Below are positions 1-8,037 of a stretch of DNA of 64,000 nucleotides, one piece after another; position 1 is the stretch's first letter; each line of letters begins with the position of its first letter. The translations under genes were made by a program, and so were the position numbers. The notes under the pieces are model-generated. The model was not told the DNA's origin, made no database searches, and saw nothing but the letters and a program-made list of their open reading frames with translations. This DNA comes from Tropicimonas sediminicola (GTDB lineage Bacteria; Pseudomonadota; Alphaproteobacteria; Rhodobacterales; Rhodobacteraceae). The stretch lies in the NCBI RefSeq assembly GCF_900188335.1, contig NZ_FZOY01000001.1, positions 682,001 through 746,000 on the forward strand. Reading direction: 5' to 3'.

Positions 1-103
1 GGAAGAAGAGTGGGATGCCTACATGTCCCAACTCGACCGCATGGGCATGAACGACGTGCTCGAAGTCATGCAGTCCGCCTACGACCGTCAGTACGGCGGC
101 TGA
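1..103 (+). CDS. C-terminus of an extracellular solute-binding protein (partial)
   Basis: Only the last 33 codons are present; the reading frame begins at base 2 and stops with TGA at 101-103. The tail (EEEWDAYMSQLDRMG... AYDRQYGG) resembles the C-terminal helix of family 1 (LipO/AlgQ-like) substrate-binding lipoproteins, where a 'WDAYV..L..MGL.E.L...Q.AYDR' pattern is common. Such proteins deliver oligosaccharides to ABC importers in the periplasm. The next genes are an oligoalginate lyase and a KdgF-like cupin on the same strand, so an oligo-uronide ligand is likely by context. The fragment is too short for a firm family assignment. Confidence 0.55.
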   Translation, partial: EEEWDAYMSQLDRMGMNDVLEVMQSAYDRQYGG

Positions 104-233
104 CCTGACACCTCCCGGCGCCGTCCGTCCGATCCCCGGACGGGCGGCGTCCCCAAGGCCGGCTCCGCCCGATACTCCGTGTCCCGGGCGGCGCCATTTA
201 TCCGTAACACCCGATATTCAAGGACGCCCGTCG

Positions 234-2567
234 ATGCCTTCGACCGCCACAAAAGACGCCACCGCCTATCTCGATGAACCCAAGGCCGGTCGGCTGAACA
301 TCCAGTATGCGCCGTCCGGAGGCGAGGCGGTTGTCGAGAACCCGCCGCGCTTCATGTGGCTGCCCGTGGTCGAGGAAGGCGCCCGCTACGTCCTGCGCGT
401 GTCGCAGGACCCCGCGTTTCCCAAGAAGGCCACGCAGTATTTCACCGATATTCCGCTGAACTTCCTGACCCCCGACGTCGTGTTCGAGCCGGGCGCCTAC
501 CATTGGGGCTATGCCGAGTGGGATGCCGAGTCCAAGGCCCCCTCGACCGTCTGGAGTTCCACCCGCAGTTTCGTGATCCCCGAGGGCCTGCCGCAGGTTC
601 CGCTTCTCAAGCGTGACGGCCGCTACGCCAAGGCCGACATGGCGCACCCGCGCCTCTGGCTCGGGCCCAAGGATCTCGAGGAGTTCAAGAAGGCCGTGGC
701 CAAGGATCCGGACAAGTGCACCTGGTCGACCTTCTACGAAAAGAGCGTCACGCCCTGGATCGACCGGCCGATCACCGAGGAGATCGCGCCCTATCCGAAC
801 AACCAGCGGACCCCGCCGGTCTGGCGCCAAGGGTATATCGACTGCCAGGAAGTACTCTACGCGATCCGTCACCTCGCCGTGGCCGGCAAGGTCCTGGACG
901 ACCAGGCGCTGCTGGACCGTGCCAAGGAATGGCTCCTGTCCGTTGCCGAATGGGACCCGAAGGGCACCACGTCGCGCTCCTACACCGACGAATGGGCCTA
1001 CCGCATCGCCGATGCGCTCGCCTGGGGCTATGACTGGCTCCATGACCAGATGACCCAGGAGGAGCGCGACAAGGTCCGCGCCTCGCTGCTGGAGCGCACC
1101 CGCGATGTCGCCGAGCACGCGATCAAGCACGCCAACATCCACCTCTTCCCCTATGACAGCCACGCGGTGCGCTCGGTCTACGCGGTGCTGATCCCGTGCT
1201 GCATCGCCATGCTGGGCGAGGAGGAAGAGGCCCGGGAATGGCTCGACTACTGCATCGAGTTCCTTTTCACCGTCTACTCGCCCTGGGGCGACACCGATGG
1301 CGGCTGGGCCGAGGGGCCGCATTACTGGATGACCGCCATGGCCTACCTGGTGGACGGCGCCAACTACCTGAAGAACTTCAACGGCATCGACCTCTACAAG
1401 CGTCCGTTCTTCCAGAAGACCGGGGACTTTCCGCTCTACACCAAGCCGCCCACCACGCGCCGCGGCACTTTCGGCGACGATTCCACCATGGGCGACCTTG
1501 TCTGCCTCAAGGTCGGCTACAACCTGCGCCAATACGCGGGCGTGACCGGCAACGGCGCCTACCAGTGGTACTATGACGAGCTGAAGCGGAACGATCCGGG
1601 CACCGAGGGCATGTTCTACAACTACGGCTGGTGGGACCTGAACTTCGACGAGATGTGCTACCGCCACGATTACCCGATCGTGCAGGCCGAGCCGCCGGCG
1701 GACGATCAGCGCCTGCGCTGGTTCAAGGGCATCGGCTGGGCCGCGATCCAGCACCGGATGGGCAATCCCGACGAGCATATCAGCTTCGTCTTCAAGTCCT
1801 CCCCCTGGGGCTCGATCAGCCACAGCCACGGCGACCAGAACGCATTCTGCATGTCGGCCTTCGGCGAAGACCTGATGGTCAACTCGGGCTACTACATCGG
1901 TTTCAACACCTCGATGCACCGTCAGTGGCGGCGCCAGACGAAGTCGAAATGCGCCATCCTGATCAATGGCAAGGGCCAGTATGCCGACCGCGACAAGGTC
2001 CTGTCGATGCGCGCCACCGGCAAGGTCGAACAGGCCGAGCAGCGCGAGGACCATATCTATATCCGCGGCGATGCGACCGAGGCCTACAAGGTCCTGAGCC
2101 CGGAGGTCACGTTGGTCCGGCGCGAGGCCTACTTCGTGCATGACAGCTACTTCGTCATCGTCGACAGCATCGACGCCGAGGAACCGGTCAGCATCGACTG
2201 GCTCGCCCATGCCAACGGCCCCTTCGATGTCGGCTCCGACAGCTATCGCTACACCGGCGAGAAGGCGGGGTATTACGGCAAGTTCGTCTTCTCCGAAGGC
2301 GGAATGCCGAGCATCAGGCAGGTCGAGGGCTACGACGATGTCGACCCGGCCGAATACGAGGGCAAGCCGATCGGCTCGCGGATCGTCGCGACCTTCCCCA
2401 AGGCCAAGCGGCACCGCATCGCCACGCTGCTCGTGCCCTATCCCAAGGCCGCGCCGCGCCGGGTGTTCAACTTCATCGACGACCAGGGGTACGACGCGGA
2501 CCTCTACTTCACCGATGCCGAGGAACGCAGCTTCAAGGTCGTCGTGCAGAAGCTGATGAAGGCCTGA
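234..2567 (+). CDS. PL15-type exolytic oligoalginate lyase (heparinase II/III fold)
   Basis: 777 aa with no signal peptide, so cytoplasmic. It has an N-terminal DUF4962-like beta domain (about 20-130), an alpha/alpha barrel (about 140-400) and a C-terminal heparinase II/III beta-sandwich. Candidate catalytic residues are His310 with Arg313 (YDSHAVR), Tyr364 (EGPHY) and His530 in HSHGDQN. As I recall, the Agrobacterium PL15 enzyme Atu3025 is 776 aa and uses His311, Tyr365 and His531, so length and spacing match almost residue for residue. Such enzymes release unsaturated uronate monomers from imported oligoalginate by beta-elimination. The following cupin would process that product. The start ATG at 234 follows a modest AAGGACG. 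A different uronan substrate cannot be excluded. Confidence 0.8.
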   Translation: MPSTATKDATAYLDEPKAGRLNIQYAPSGGEAVVENPPRFMWLPVVEEGARYVLRVSQDPAFPKKATQYFTDIPLNFLTPDVVFEPGAYHWGYAEWDAESKAPSTVWSSTRSFVIPEGLPQVPLLKRDGRYAKADMAHPRLWLGPKDLEEFKKAVAKDPDKCTWSTFYEKSVTPWIDRPITEEIAPYPNNQRTPPVWRQGYIDCQEVLYAIRHLAVAGKVLDDQALLDRAKEWLLSVAEWDPKGTTSRSYTDEWAYRIADALAWGYDWLHDQMTQEERDKVRASLLERTRDVAEHAIKHANIHLFPYDSHAVRSVYAVLIPCCIAMLGEEEEAREWLDYCIEFLFTVYSPWGDTDGGWAEGPHYWMTAMAYLVDGANYLKNFNGIDLYKRPFFQKTGDFPLYTKPPTTRRGTFGDDSTMGDLVCLKVGYNLRQYAGVTGNGAYQWYYDELKRNDPGTEGMFYNYGWWDLNFDEMCYRHDYPIVQAEPPADDQRLRWFKGIGWAAIQHRMGNPDEHISFVFKSSPWGSISHSHGDQNAFCMSAFGEDLMVNSGYYIGFNTSMHRQWRRQTKSKCAILINGKGQYADRDKVLSMRATGKVEQAEQREDHIYIRGDATEAYKVLSPEVTLVRREAYFVHDSYFVIVDSIDAEEPVSIDWLAHANGPFDVGSDSYRYTGEKAGYYGKFVFSEGGMPSIRQVEGYDDVDPAEYEGKPIGSRIVATFPKAKRHRIATLLVPYPKAAPRRVFNFIDDQGYDADLYFTDAEERSFKVVVQKLMKA

Positions 2568-2575
2568 TTTTCGAT

Positions 2576-2599
2576 TGCCGGCGCACTCGCGCGCCGGCA
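2576..2599 (+). other. GC-rich inverted repeat between lyase and cupin genes
   Basis: A perfect 9-bp stem (TGCCGGCGC / GCGCCGGCA) with a 6-nt loop lies just after the lyase stop codon. No T-run follows, so it is more likely an intercistronic mRNA stem (3'-end protection or partial attenuation) than an intrinsic terminator. Confidence 0.5.
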
Positions 2600-2632
2600 G
2601 ATCATTCCCCCAATTGACCACGGAGAACACCG

Positions 2633-2968
2633 ATGGACGTTACCAACTTCTGCTACGGCAAGGACCACGAACTCGAAGACCTGGGCGGCGGCATCAAGCG
2701 TCGCATGGCGATCTTCGCCGACAACGCGATGGTGGTTGAAGTGCATTTCGAGAAGGGCGCCGTGGCCGCGCTCCACAGCCACCCGCACGAGCAGATCTCC
2801 TATGTTCTTTCGGGCGTGTTCGAGTTCGAGATCGGCGACCAGAAGAAGGTCGTCCGGGCGGGCGACAGCACCTACAAGCAGCCCAACATGGTGCACGGCG
2901 CGACCTGCCTGGAAGAAGGCGTGCTGCTCGATTTCTTCACGCCGCACCGCGAAGACTTCGTGAAATAA
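2633..2968 (+). CDS. kdgF: KdgF-like cupin (unsaturated uronate linearising enzyme)
   Basis: 111 aa single-domain cupin. The metal site is visible as His48-x-His50, Gln54 and His88, within HSHPHEQ and a second motif PNMVHG. KdgF proteins of this size convert 4,5-unsaturated monouronates released by pectate or alginate lyases into the linear ketonised form for entry into the DEH/KDG route. It lies 65 bp downstream of the PL15-type lyase on the same strand, which supplies exactly that product. A GGAGAA Shine-Dalgarno precedes the ATG. The function rests on family size, the metal site and context. Confidence 0.75.
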   Translation: MDVTNFCYGKDHELEDLGGGIKRRMAIFADNAMVVEVHFEKGAVAALHSHPHEQISYVLSGVFEFEIGDQKKVVRAGDSTYKQPNMVHGATCLEEGVLLDFFTPHREDFVK

Positions 2969-3095
2969 CCGCGGGCGCGGCCAGCGCCGCGGCTCCGACC
3001 GCCGAAAGACCCGCTCGCGGCAATGAAGCGGGCACCGGCAATCCCCGCAGCGCCCCTCCCTTGAGCGTTTGTGGGACAGTGCAGCAGAGCAGGCC

Positions 3096-3128
3096 GGGCC
3101 GTCCGAGAGGGCGGCCCGTGCCGTTTTT
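3096..3128 (+). terminator. Terminator-like hairpin
   Basis: GGGCCGTCC / GGGCGGCCC forms a 9-bp stem (one G-T pair) with a GAGA loop at 3096-3117. GTGCCG and a run of five T follow at 3124-3128. It is placed to end the kdgF transcript. The six-base gap before the T-run makes it imperfect. Confidence 0.5.
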
Positions 3129-3453
3129 CCCGTGCCGTGTCGAGGCGTGCCAGGCGGACCATGATCTGCCCGAGACCGGGGTAGGGGCGTCCCCGACATG
3201 CCTCGCGAACCGTCGCGCCTGCGGCGGGACGGACCGGCGAGAGGGGTGCAGGCCGACCTCGGTCATTTCGAAAATTCAGCAACGGCGTGCCCCTTCCGAA
3301 CGCGCCTGTCCACGACCACTCTTCCGGGGAATCCGCCGTGGCCTTGCCCTGCGGCCGGCTCACCGATGGGTGGTTGTCATGGCGCGGCAGCTTCTCTAAG
3401 AGCGCCAGCCCGCCACCGTGCGACTGCCGGTTCGATCCCCCGCCACGGCGCAT

Positions 3454-3469
3454 GTCGAAAATTCGAAAC
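3454..3469. promoter_or_regulatory. Candidate operator, TCGAA-AA-TTCGA inverted repeat
   Basis: TCGAAAATTCGA (3455-3466) is a 5-bp inverted repeat with an AA centre, about 115 bp before the TTG start of the first permease gene. The core TCGAAAAT recurs at 3268 and at 11001 ahead of gbcA, and a related ATTTCGAAA lies at 15543 ahead of soxB1. A binding site for one of the two AraC-type regulators at 13.5-15.5 kb is an inference. Confidence 0.35.
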
Positions 3470-3579
3470 TATTTGCCGCATGTTCAACACGCGAAACGGA
3501 AACGACTGAGCAACCTCCCCCAAAATGAACTGGATGCGGCACGTCGAACCGCACCGCCCGACCGACAAGGAGACGATTC

Positions 3580-4245
3580 TTGGAAACCCTGGTTTTCATC
3601 GGCCAGAATCTGGACGTGATCCTGGAGCGCACGCTTCAGCACCTGTCGATTGTCGGCGTGGCCATCGGCCTGGCGATCCTGACCGGCGTTCCGATCGGCA
3701 TCCTCATCACGCTCAACCAGCGCGCCGCCGACATCGTCCTCTACATCGCGTCGATCATCGTGACGATCCCGTCGATCGCGCTCTTCGGTCTGATGATCCC
3801 CGTGCTGTCCCTGATCGGGCAGGGCGTCGGCTACCTGCCGGCCGTCATCGCCGTGCTGCTCTATTCGCAGCTGCCGATCATCCGGAACACCTACACCGCG
3901 ATCTCGAACGTCGACCCCGCCCTGCGCGAGGCGGCGCGGGGTCTCGGCATGACCCCGATGCAGCGCCTGCGCCGCGTCGAGATCCCGCTGGCCATTCCCG
4001 TCGTGATGGCCGGCGTGCGGATCGCCGTGGTCATGAACATCGGGATCACGGCGATCGCGGCCTACATCGGCGCCGGCGGGCTCGGCGTCTACATCAGCCG
4101 CGGCATCTCCCAGTCCGACCCGCGCCAGCTCATCACCGGGGCGCTGATGGTCTCGCTGCTCGCCATCGTCAGCGACTACGCGCTGCTGGCACTCCAGAAA
4201 CGTCTCACCCCGGCCTCCTCCTCCGGCGCCGGTGCTGGCCACTAA
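3580..4245 (+). CDS. OpuC/ProW-type ABC permease, first copy
   Basis: 221 aa inner-membrane permease with about five or six hydrophobic segments. The cytoplasmic EAA loop is visible as LREAARGLG near residues 112-120, followed by the conserved VEIPLA. It starts at TTG (3580) behind a strong AAGGAG Shine-Dalgarno. It opens a four-gene cluster (permease, ATPase, permease, binding protein) typical of osmoprotectant importers of the OpuC/OsmF (YehWXYZ) group for quaternary amines. With betaine demethylation genes nearby, import for catabolism is more likely than osmoprotection alone. The actual ligand is unknown. Confidence 0.85.
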   Translation: METLVFIGQNLDVILERTLQHLSIVGVAIGLAILTGVPIGILITLNQRAADIVLYIASIIVTIPSIALFGLMIPVLSLIGQGVGYLPAVIAVLLYSQLPIIRNTYTAISNVDPALREAARGLGMTPMQRLRRVEIPLAIPVVMAGVRIAVVMNIGITAIAAYIGAGGLGVYISRGISQSDPRQLITGALMVSLLAIVSDYALLALQKRLTPASSSGAGAGH

Positions 4246-4263
4246 CTCGATCCGGGAAGCACG

Positions 4264-5418
4264 ATGATCAAACTCGAAAAACTCTCCAAGGTCTTCGAAA
4301 CGCCCGGTGGCGGCTCGGTGATCGCTGCCGATCAGGTCTCGATGGAGGTGCCGGAAGGCGAGATCTGCGTCCTGCTGGGCCCGTCCGGCTGCGGCAAGAC
4401 CACGACCCTCAAGATGATCAACGGCCTCATCCCCAAGACCAGCGGCAGCATCTGGGTCGCGGGTCGCGACACCGACACCGTGGATCCGGTCGAGCTGCGC
4501 CGATCCATCGGCTACGTCATCCAGCAGATCGGCCTGTTTCCGAACATGACGATCGAGGACAATATCTGCGTCGTGCCCGACCTGCTCGGCTGGGACCGCA
4601 AGAAGGCGCGCCGTCGGGCGGGCGAACTGCTCGAACTGGTGAACCTCGATCCGGCGATCTTTCTCAAGCGCTACCCCAAGGAGCTCTCCGGCGGGCAGCA
4701 GCAACGCGTCGGCGTCATCCGGGCCCTCGCGGCCGATCCGCCGGTGCTGCTGATGGACGAGCCCTTCGGCGCCATCGACCCCATCAACCGCGGGGTCATC
4801 CAGGACGAGTTCCTCAAGATGCAGAAGGAACTGCGCAAGACCATCGCCTTCGTGAGCCACGACATCGACGAGGCGATCAAGATGGGCGACCGGATCGCCA
4901 TCTTCAAGGACGGGCACCTCGTCCAGTACGACAGCCCGGACGACCTGCTTGCGCGACCGAGGAACGACTTCATCGCCAGTTTCCTCGGCTCGGACCGTAC
5001 CCTCAAGCGCCTGAGCCTGCTCAAGGTGTCGGACGTGATGCTCGGCGACCAGGTCCGCGTCACCGCGCAGGACGATGTCGCGAGGGCGCGCGACATGATG
5101 CAGGAAGCCGGGCACCGCAACATTGTCATGGTCGGTCCGCGCGGCCGGGCCCGCGGCTTCCTGCACCTCAACGACATCCGCGATGTCACCGGCCGCGTCG
5201 AAGAGCATTTCCAGGCCCTGCCGACAACGGTGAACGTCGACGACGATCTGCGCACCGCCGTGTCGCGGATGTTCCGCCACGACACAACCTGGCTGGCCTG
5301 CGTCGACGATGACGGCTTCTTCAAGGGGTTCGTCACGCAGCGGGCGATCTCGCACGCGCTCGGGGCCACCTACCGCGATGCGGCGCAGCCCGCCGAAGCC
5401 TTTGCGGAGGCACTATGA
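4264..5418 (+). CDS. OpuC-type quaternary amine ABC transporter ATPase with CBS domains
   Basis: 384 aa. Walker A is GPSGCGKTT (39-47), the signature is LSGGQQQR (about 141-148) and Walker B is LLMDEPFGAID (about 160-170). The C-terminal 120 residues look like paired CBS modules, which in OpuA/OpuC ATPases sense ionic strength. It begins 18 bp after the first permease and its TGA overlaps the ATG of the second permease (ATGA, 5415-5418), implying translational coupling. It would power import of betaine-like compounds. The CBS part lacks obvious truncation. Confidence 0.88.
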   Translation: MIKLEKLSKVFETPGGGSVIAADQVSMEVPEGEICVLLGPSGCGKTTTLKMINGLIPKTSGSIWVAGRDTDTVDPVELRRSIGYVIQQIGLFPNMTIEDNICVVPDLLGWDRKKARRRAGELLELVNLDPAIFLKRYPKELSGGQQQRVGVIRALAADPPVLLMDEPFGAIDPINRGVIQDEFLKMQKELRKTIAFVSHDIDEAIKMGDRIAIFKDGHLVQYDSPDDLLARPRNDFIASFLGSDRTLKRLSLLKVSDVMLGDQVRVTAQDDVARARDMMQEAGHRNIVMVGPRGRARGFLHLNDIRDVTGRVEEHFQALPTTVNVDDDLRTAVSRMFRHDTTWLACVDDDGFFKGFVTQRAISHALGATYRDAAQPAEAFAEAL

Positions 5419-6161
5419 TCCAGGGCGCCGTCATCAAGCAGGACCGCCTGCGCTCCAAGCTCGCGTTTGCCGTCGGCATCATTTTCGGCATCGGGCTCGT
5501 GGCGGGGGAGCAGGGCTACGTCGGGGATATCTGGCGGCTCTATTCCGAGGACATCACCTACCTCGTCGTGCAGCACGTCAAGCTGGTCGGGATCTCCTCC
5601 GGCCTCGCGATCCTGGTCGGCATCCCCGCCGGAATCCTGCTCAGCCGGGATTGGATGCAGCGCTATTCGGAGGCGATCCTGCAGGTGTTCAACATCGGCA
5701 CCACGGTGCCGACGCTGGCGATCCTCGCCCTGTCGATCACCCTCCTCGGGATCGGCTTCACGCCGGCCGTGTTCGGCCTATGGGTGGCGACGCTCCTGCC
5801 GATCGTGCGCAACGTGTACCAGGGCCTGCGCGAGGTGCCGGCGCATCTCAAGGAAGCGGCCACCGGCATGGGCATGAGGCCGCTGCACATCCTGCGTGCG
5901 GTCGAACTGCCCAACGCGCTCTACGTGATGTTTGCCGGAATCCGCACGGCCGTTGCGATCAACGTCGGCACCGCGCCGCTGGCGTTCCTGATCGGCGGCA
6001 GCGGCCTGGGCGAGCTGATCTTCACCGGCATCGACCTCAACGACATGCAGATGCTGCTGGCCGGCGCAATCCCGACCGCGCTGCTGGCGATGCTGGCCGA
6101 CTACCTGCTCGGCCGCGCGCAATACTGGCTGATCCCCCGCGGCGTGAACCCGCTGCGCTGA
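5415..6161 (+). CDS. OpuC/ProW-type ABC permease, second copy
   Basis: 248 aa with an N-terminal hydrophobic segment (about 17-36) and further membrane helices. The EAA loop reads LKEAATGMG, followed by VELPNA. It overlaps the ATPase gene by 4 bp. It is similar in type to the first permease but longer at the N-terminus, so the membrane part is probably a heterodimer, as in OpuCB/OpuCD. It is followed after 44 bp by the binding-protein gene. Confidence 0.86.
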   Translation: MIQGAVIKQDRLRSKLAFAVGIIFGIGLVAGEQGYVGDIWRLYSEDITYLVVQHVKLVGISSGLAILVGIPAGILLSRDWMQRYSEAILQVFNIGTTVPTLAILALSITLLGIGFTPAVFGLWVATLLPIVRNVYQGLREVPAHLKEAATGMGMRPLHILRAVELPNALYVMFAGIRTAVAINVGTAPLAFLIGGSGLGELIFTGIDLNDMQMLLAGAIPTALLAMLADYLLGRAQYWLIPRGVNPLR

Positions 6162-6205
6162 CACAGGCGTTTCTCCTCCCACCCCAAACCCCAATGAGGT
6201 CCCTC

Positions 6206-7090
6206 ATGTTCAATTCCCTCCGGAAGACCGCTGGCGCGGTCCTCGTATCGGCTGCCGTCATGGCGGGCGCCGCCCAGGCCGACCAGATCCGCGTCGGCGG
6301 CAAGAACTTCACCGAACAGCTCCTGATGACGGAGATCACGGTCCAGTACCTGGCCGCCAAGGGCTACGACACCAAGAAGCTCGAGGGCATGGGGACCGCG
6401 GTGGTCCGGTCCGCGATGGAGAACGGGCAGGTGGACATCTACTGGGAATACACCGGCACCTCGCTCATCACCTTCAACAAGATCGAAGAGTCGCTGAGCC
6501 CGGAAGAAACCTACGAGACCGTCCGCGATCTCGATGCCAAGGTCGGCATCACCTGGCTGAACCCGTCCGAGGCCAACAGCACCTACGCGATCGCCGTGCG
6601 GGCCTCCGACGACAAGGGACTCACCACGGTGTCCGACATGGCCGCGGCCTACAATGGCGGCAACGACCTGAGCTTCGGCGTCAACGCGGAATTCCCCAAG
6701 CGGCCGGACGGTCTGCCCGGTCTCCAGGACGCCTACGGCTTCAAGGCCGGCCGCGGCAACCTCGTGCCGATGCAGACCGGCCTGATCTATTCGGCGCTGA
6801 AGGAGGAAAAGCTCGACATCGGCCTCGTCTTCGCGCTCGACGGCCGTATCGCCGCCTTCGACTTCAAGGTACTCGAGGATGACCAGGGCTTCTTCCCGAA
6901 CTACGCCCTGACGCCGAACATCCGCACCGAGGTGCTCGAGGCGAACCCGGAACTGGGCGAGCTCCTGAACGGCCTCTCCGCCATCTACACCGACGAGATC
7001 GTGCGTGACCTCTGCGCCCGCGTGGACGTGGACAAGATGACGGTGGAAGATGCGGCAGCGGCCTTCCTTGCTGAGCAGGGCCTCGTCTGA
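6206..7090 (+). CDS. Periplasmic binding protein of the OpuC-type importer
   Basis: 294 aa. A Sec signal peptide is clear (residues 1-25, cleavage after AQA before DQI). The mature N-terminus VGGKNFTEQLLMTEI is the hallmark of OpuCC/OsmF-type quaternary amine binding proteins (OpuAC domain), and WEYTGT is also conserved. I chose ATG 6206 because GAGG sits five to seven bases upstream; an in-frame ATG at 6194 would add four residues. It is the last transporter gene. Two GC-rich hairpins follow it before the nitrilase gene. Confidence 0.85.
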   Translation: MFNSLRKTAGAVLVSAAVMAGAAQADQIRVGGKNFTEQLLMTEITVQYLAAKGYDTKKLEGMGTAVVRSAMENGQVDIYWEYTGTSLITFNKIEESLSPEETYETVRDLDAKVGITWLNPSEANSTYAIAVRASDDKGLTTVSDMAAAYNGGNDLSFGVNAEFPKRPDGLPGLQDAYGFKAGRGNLVPMQTGLIYSALKEEKLDIGLVFALDGRIAAFDFKVLEDDQGFFPNYALTPNIRTEVLEANPELGELLNGLSAIYTDEIVRDLCARVDVDKMTVEDAAAAFLAEQGLV

Positions 7091-7100
7091 CCTTGCGCCC

Positions 7101-7163
7101 GCCGGCTCCGGGCCGGCAATAACAGACGAGTGACGGCGCCGCCCCCGGCCAATCGGGGGCGGC
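7101..7163 (+). other. Two successive inverted repeats 3' of the binding-protein gene
   Basis: GCCGGC / GCCGGC (7101-7117, 5-nt loop) is followed by a 10-bp perfect stem GCCGCCCCCG / CGGGGGCGGC (7138-7163, loop GCCAAT). No T-run follows. In this position such stems usually protect the transporter mRNA and reduce expression of the next genes, which would make the binding protein abundant relative to the enzymes downstream. Confidence 0.5.
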
Positions 7164-7184
7164 CCAATTCCTGGAGATCCACAA

Positions 7185-8033
7185 ATGCACCACCGCGACA
7201 CGCTCCGTTGCGCCTGCGCGCAGATCGAGCACAAGCCGCACGATCCGGACGCGCTCTTCACCGCCCACATCGCGTCGCTCGAAGAAGCGCATGACCGGCA
7301 GGTGGATCTCGTGACCTTTCCCGAAACCTCGCTGACCGGCTATCCCCCCGGCGGCGGCGAGGTCCGCAAGATGGCCATATGGGCCGATGACCGCCGCCTT
7401 CTGGCCCTCGCCGCCAAGTGCCGCAACACCTACGCCGTCGTCGGCTTCGTGGAACACGGCCGCGGCGGACATTTCTACAATTCCATCGCCTGGCTGCACA
7501 AAGGCGAGGTCCTCAAGGTCTATCGCAAGATCAACCTGCCGACCTATGGCCGTCTGGACGAGGGCAAGTACTTCACCGCCGGCAAGCGCACGCAGACAAT
7601 CGACATCGACCGGCACTGGATCTGCGGCGGCATGATCTGTGCCGACAGCTGGGATCCCGGCCAGCTCTATCTCTCGGCCATGCGCGAGAGCACGGTCCTT
7701 GCCCTTCCCATAGCTTCGACGAAGGAGGCCGTCGGCGGCGGTTTCTCGAACGAACAGGGTTGGGACATCGTCGCCCGCTACACGGCCATGATCTATGGTC
7801 TGCCGATCCTGCTCTGCAACTGGACCGGCCCGCATCTCGACATGAACTTCTGGGGCGGCTCGTCCGTCTACGGGCCCGACGGCCGCAAGCTCGCATCGGC
7901 ATCCGGGGCGCCGGAGATGATCTGCGCCGACGTGCGGTTCGCCGACGTGGTTCACGCACGCCAGACCATGCCCACCGTCCGAACCCTCATGCCGCAGCTC
8001 CTGCTGCGCGAATTGCCCGGCCTGTTGGAGTAG
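7185..8033 (+). CDS. Nitrilase-superfamily carbon-nitrogen hydrolase
   Basis: 282 aa cytoplasmic enzyme with the family triad Glu47 (FPETSLTGYP), Lys115 (YRKINLP) and Cys152 (GGMICADSWDP). The Cys context and length fit an amidase-type branch rather than a classical nitrilase, but the substrate cannot be read off. It sits 94 bp after the importer binding protein and 4 bp before the MmgE/PrpD gene, so it probably acts on the imported compound or an early product. A GGAG Shine-Dalgarno precedes ATG 7185. Possible roles are hydrolysis of an amide, N-carbamoyl or N-formyl group. Confidence is high for the superfamily and low for the reaction. Confidence 0.8.
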   Translation: MHHRDTLRCACAQIEHKPHDPDALFTAHIASLEEAHDRQVDLVTFPETSLTGYPPGGGEVRKMAIWADDRRLLALAAKCRNTYAVVGFVEHGRGGHFYNSIAWLHKGEVLKVYRKINLPTYGRLDEGKYFTAGKRTQTIDIDRHWICGGMICADSWDPGQLYLSAMRESTVLALPIASTKEAVGGGFSNEQGWDIVARYTAMIYGLPILLCNWTGPHLDMNFWGGSSVYGPDGRKLASASGAPEMICADVRFADVVHARQTMPTVRTLMPQLLLRELPGLLE

Positions 8034-8037
8034 CCAG

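Larger units (their letters stand above)
2969..3579. other. 611-bp intergenic region ahead of the OpuC-type operon
   Basis: No coding frame looks real here. It holds a bulged stem right after the cupin stop (2969-2992), a terminator-like hairpin at 3096-3128, and two copies of the octamer TCGAAAAT at 3268 and 3455. The second copy is part of an inverted repeat. A GGTTCGATCC string at 3429-3438 resembles a tRNA T-arm, but no cloverleaf forms. The promoter of the downstream transporter operon should lie in the last 250 bp. Confidence 0.6.

Noticed and set aside
198-2630. 810-codon minus-strand open frame opposite the lyase
   Set aside because: Composition and lack of motifs mark it as a shadow of the plus-strand PL15-type gene.
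3429-3450. tRNA T-arm-like GGTTCGATCCC
   Set aside because: The flanking bases do not make a T-stem, and no acceptor, D or anticodon stem can be formed in the 76 bases before it.
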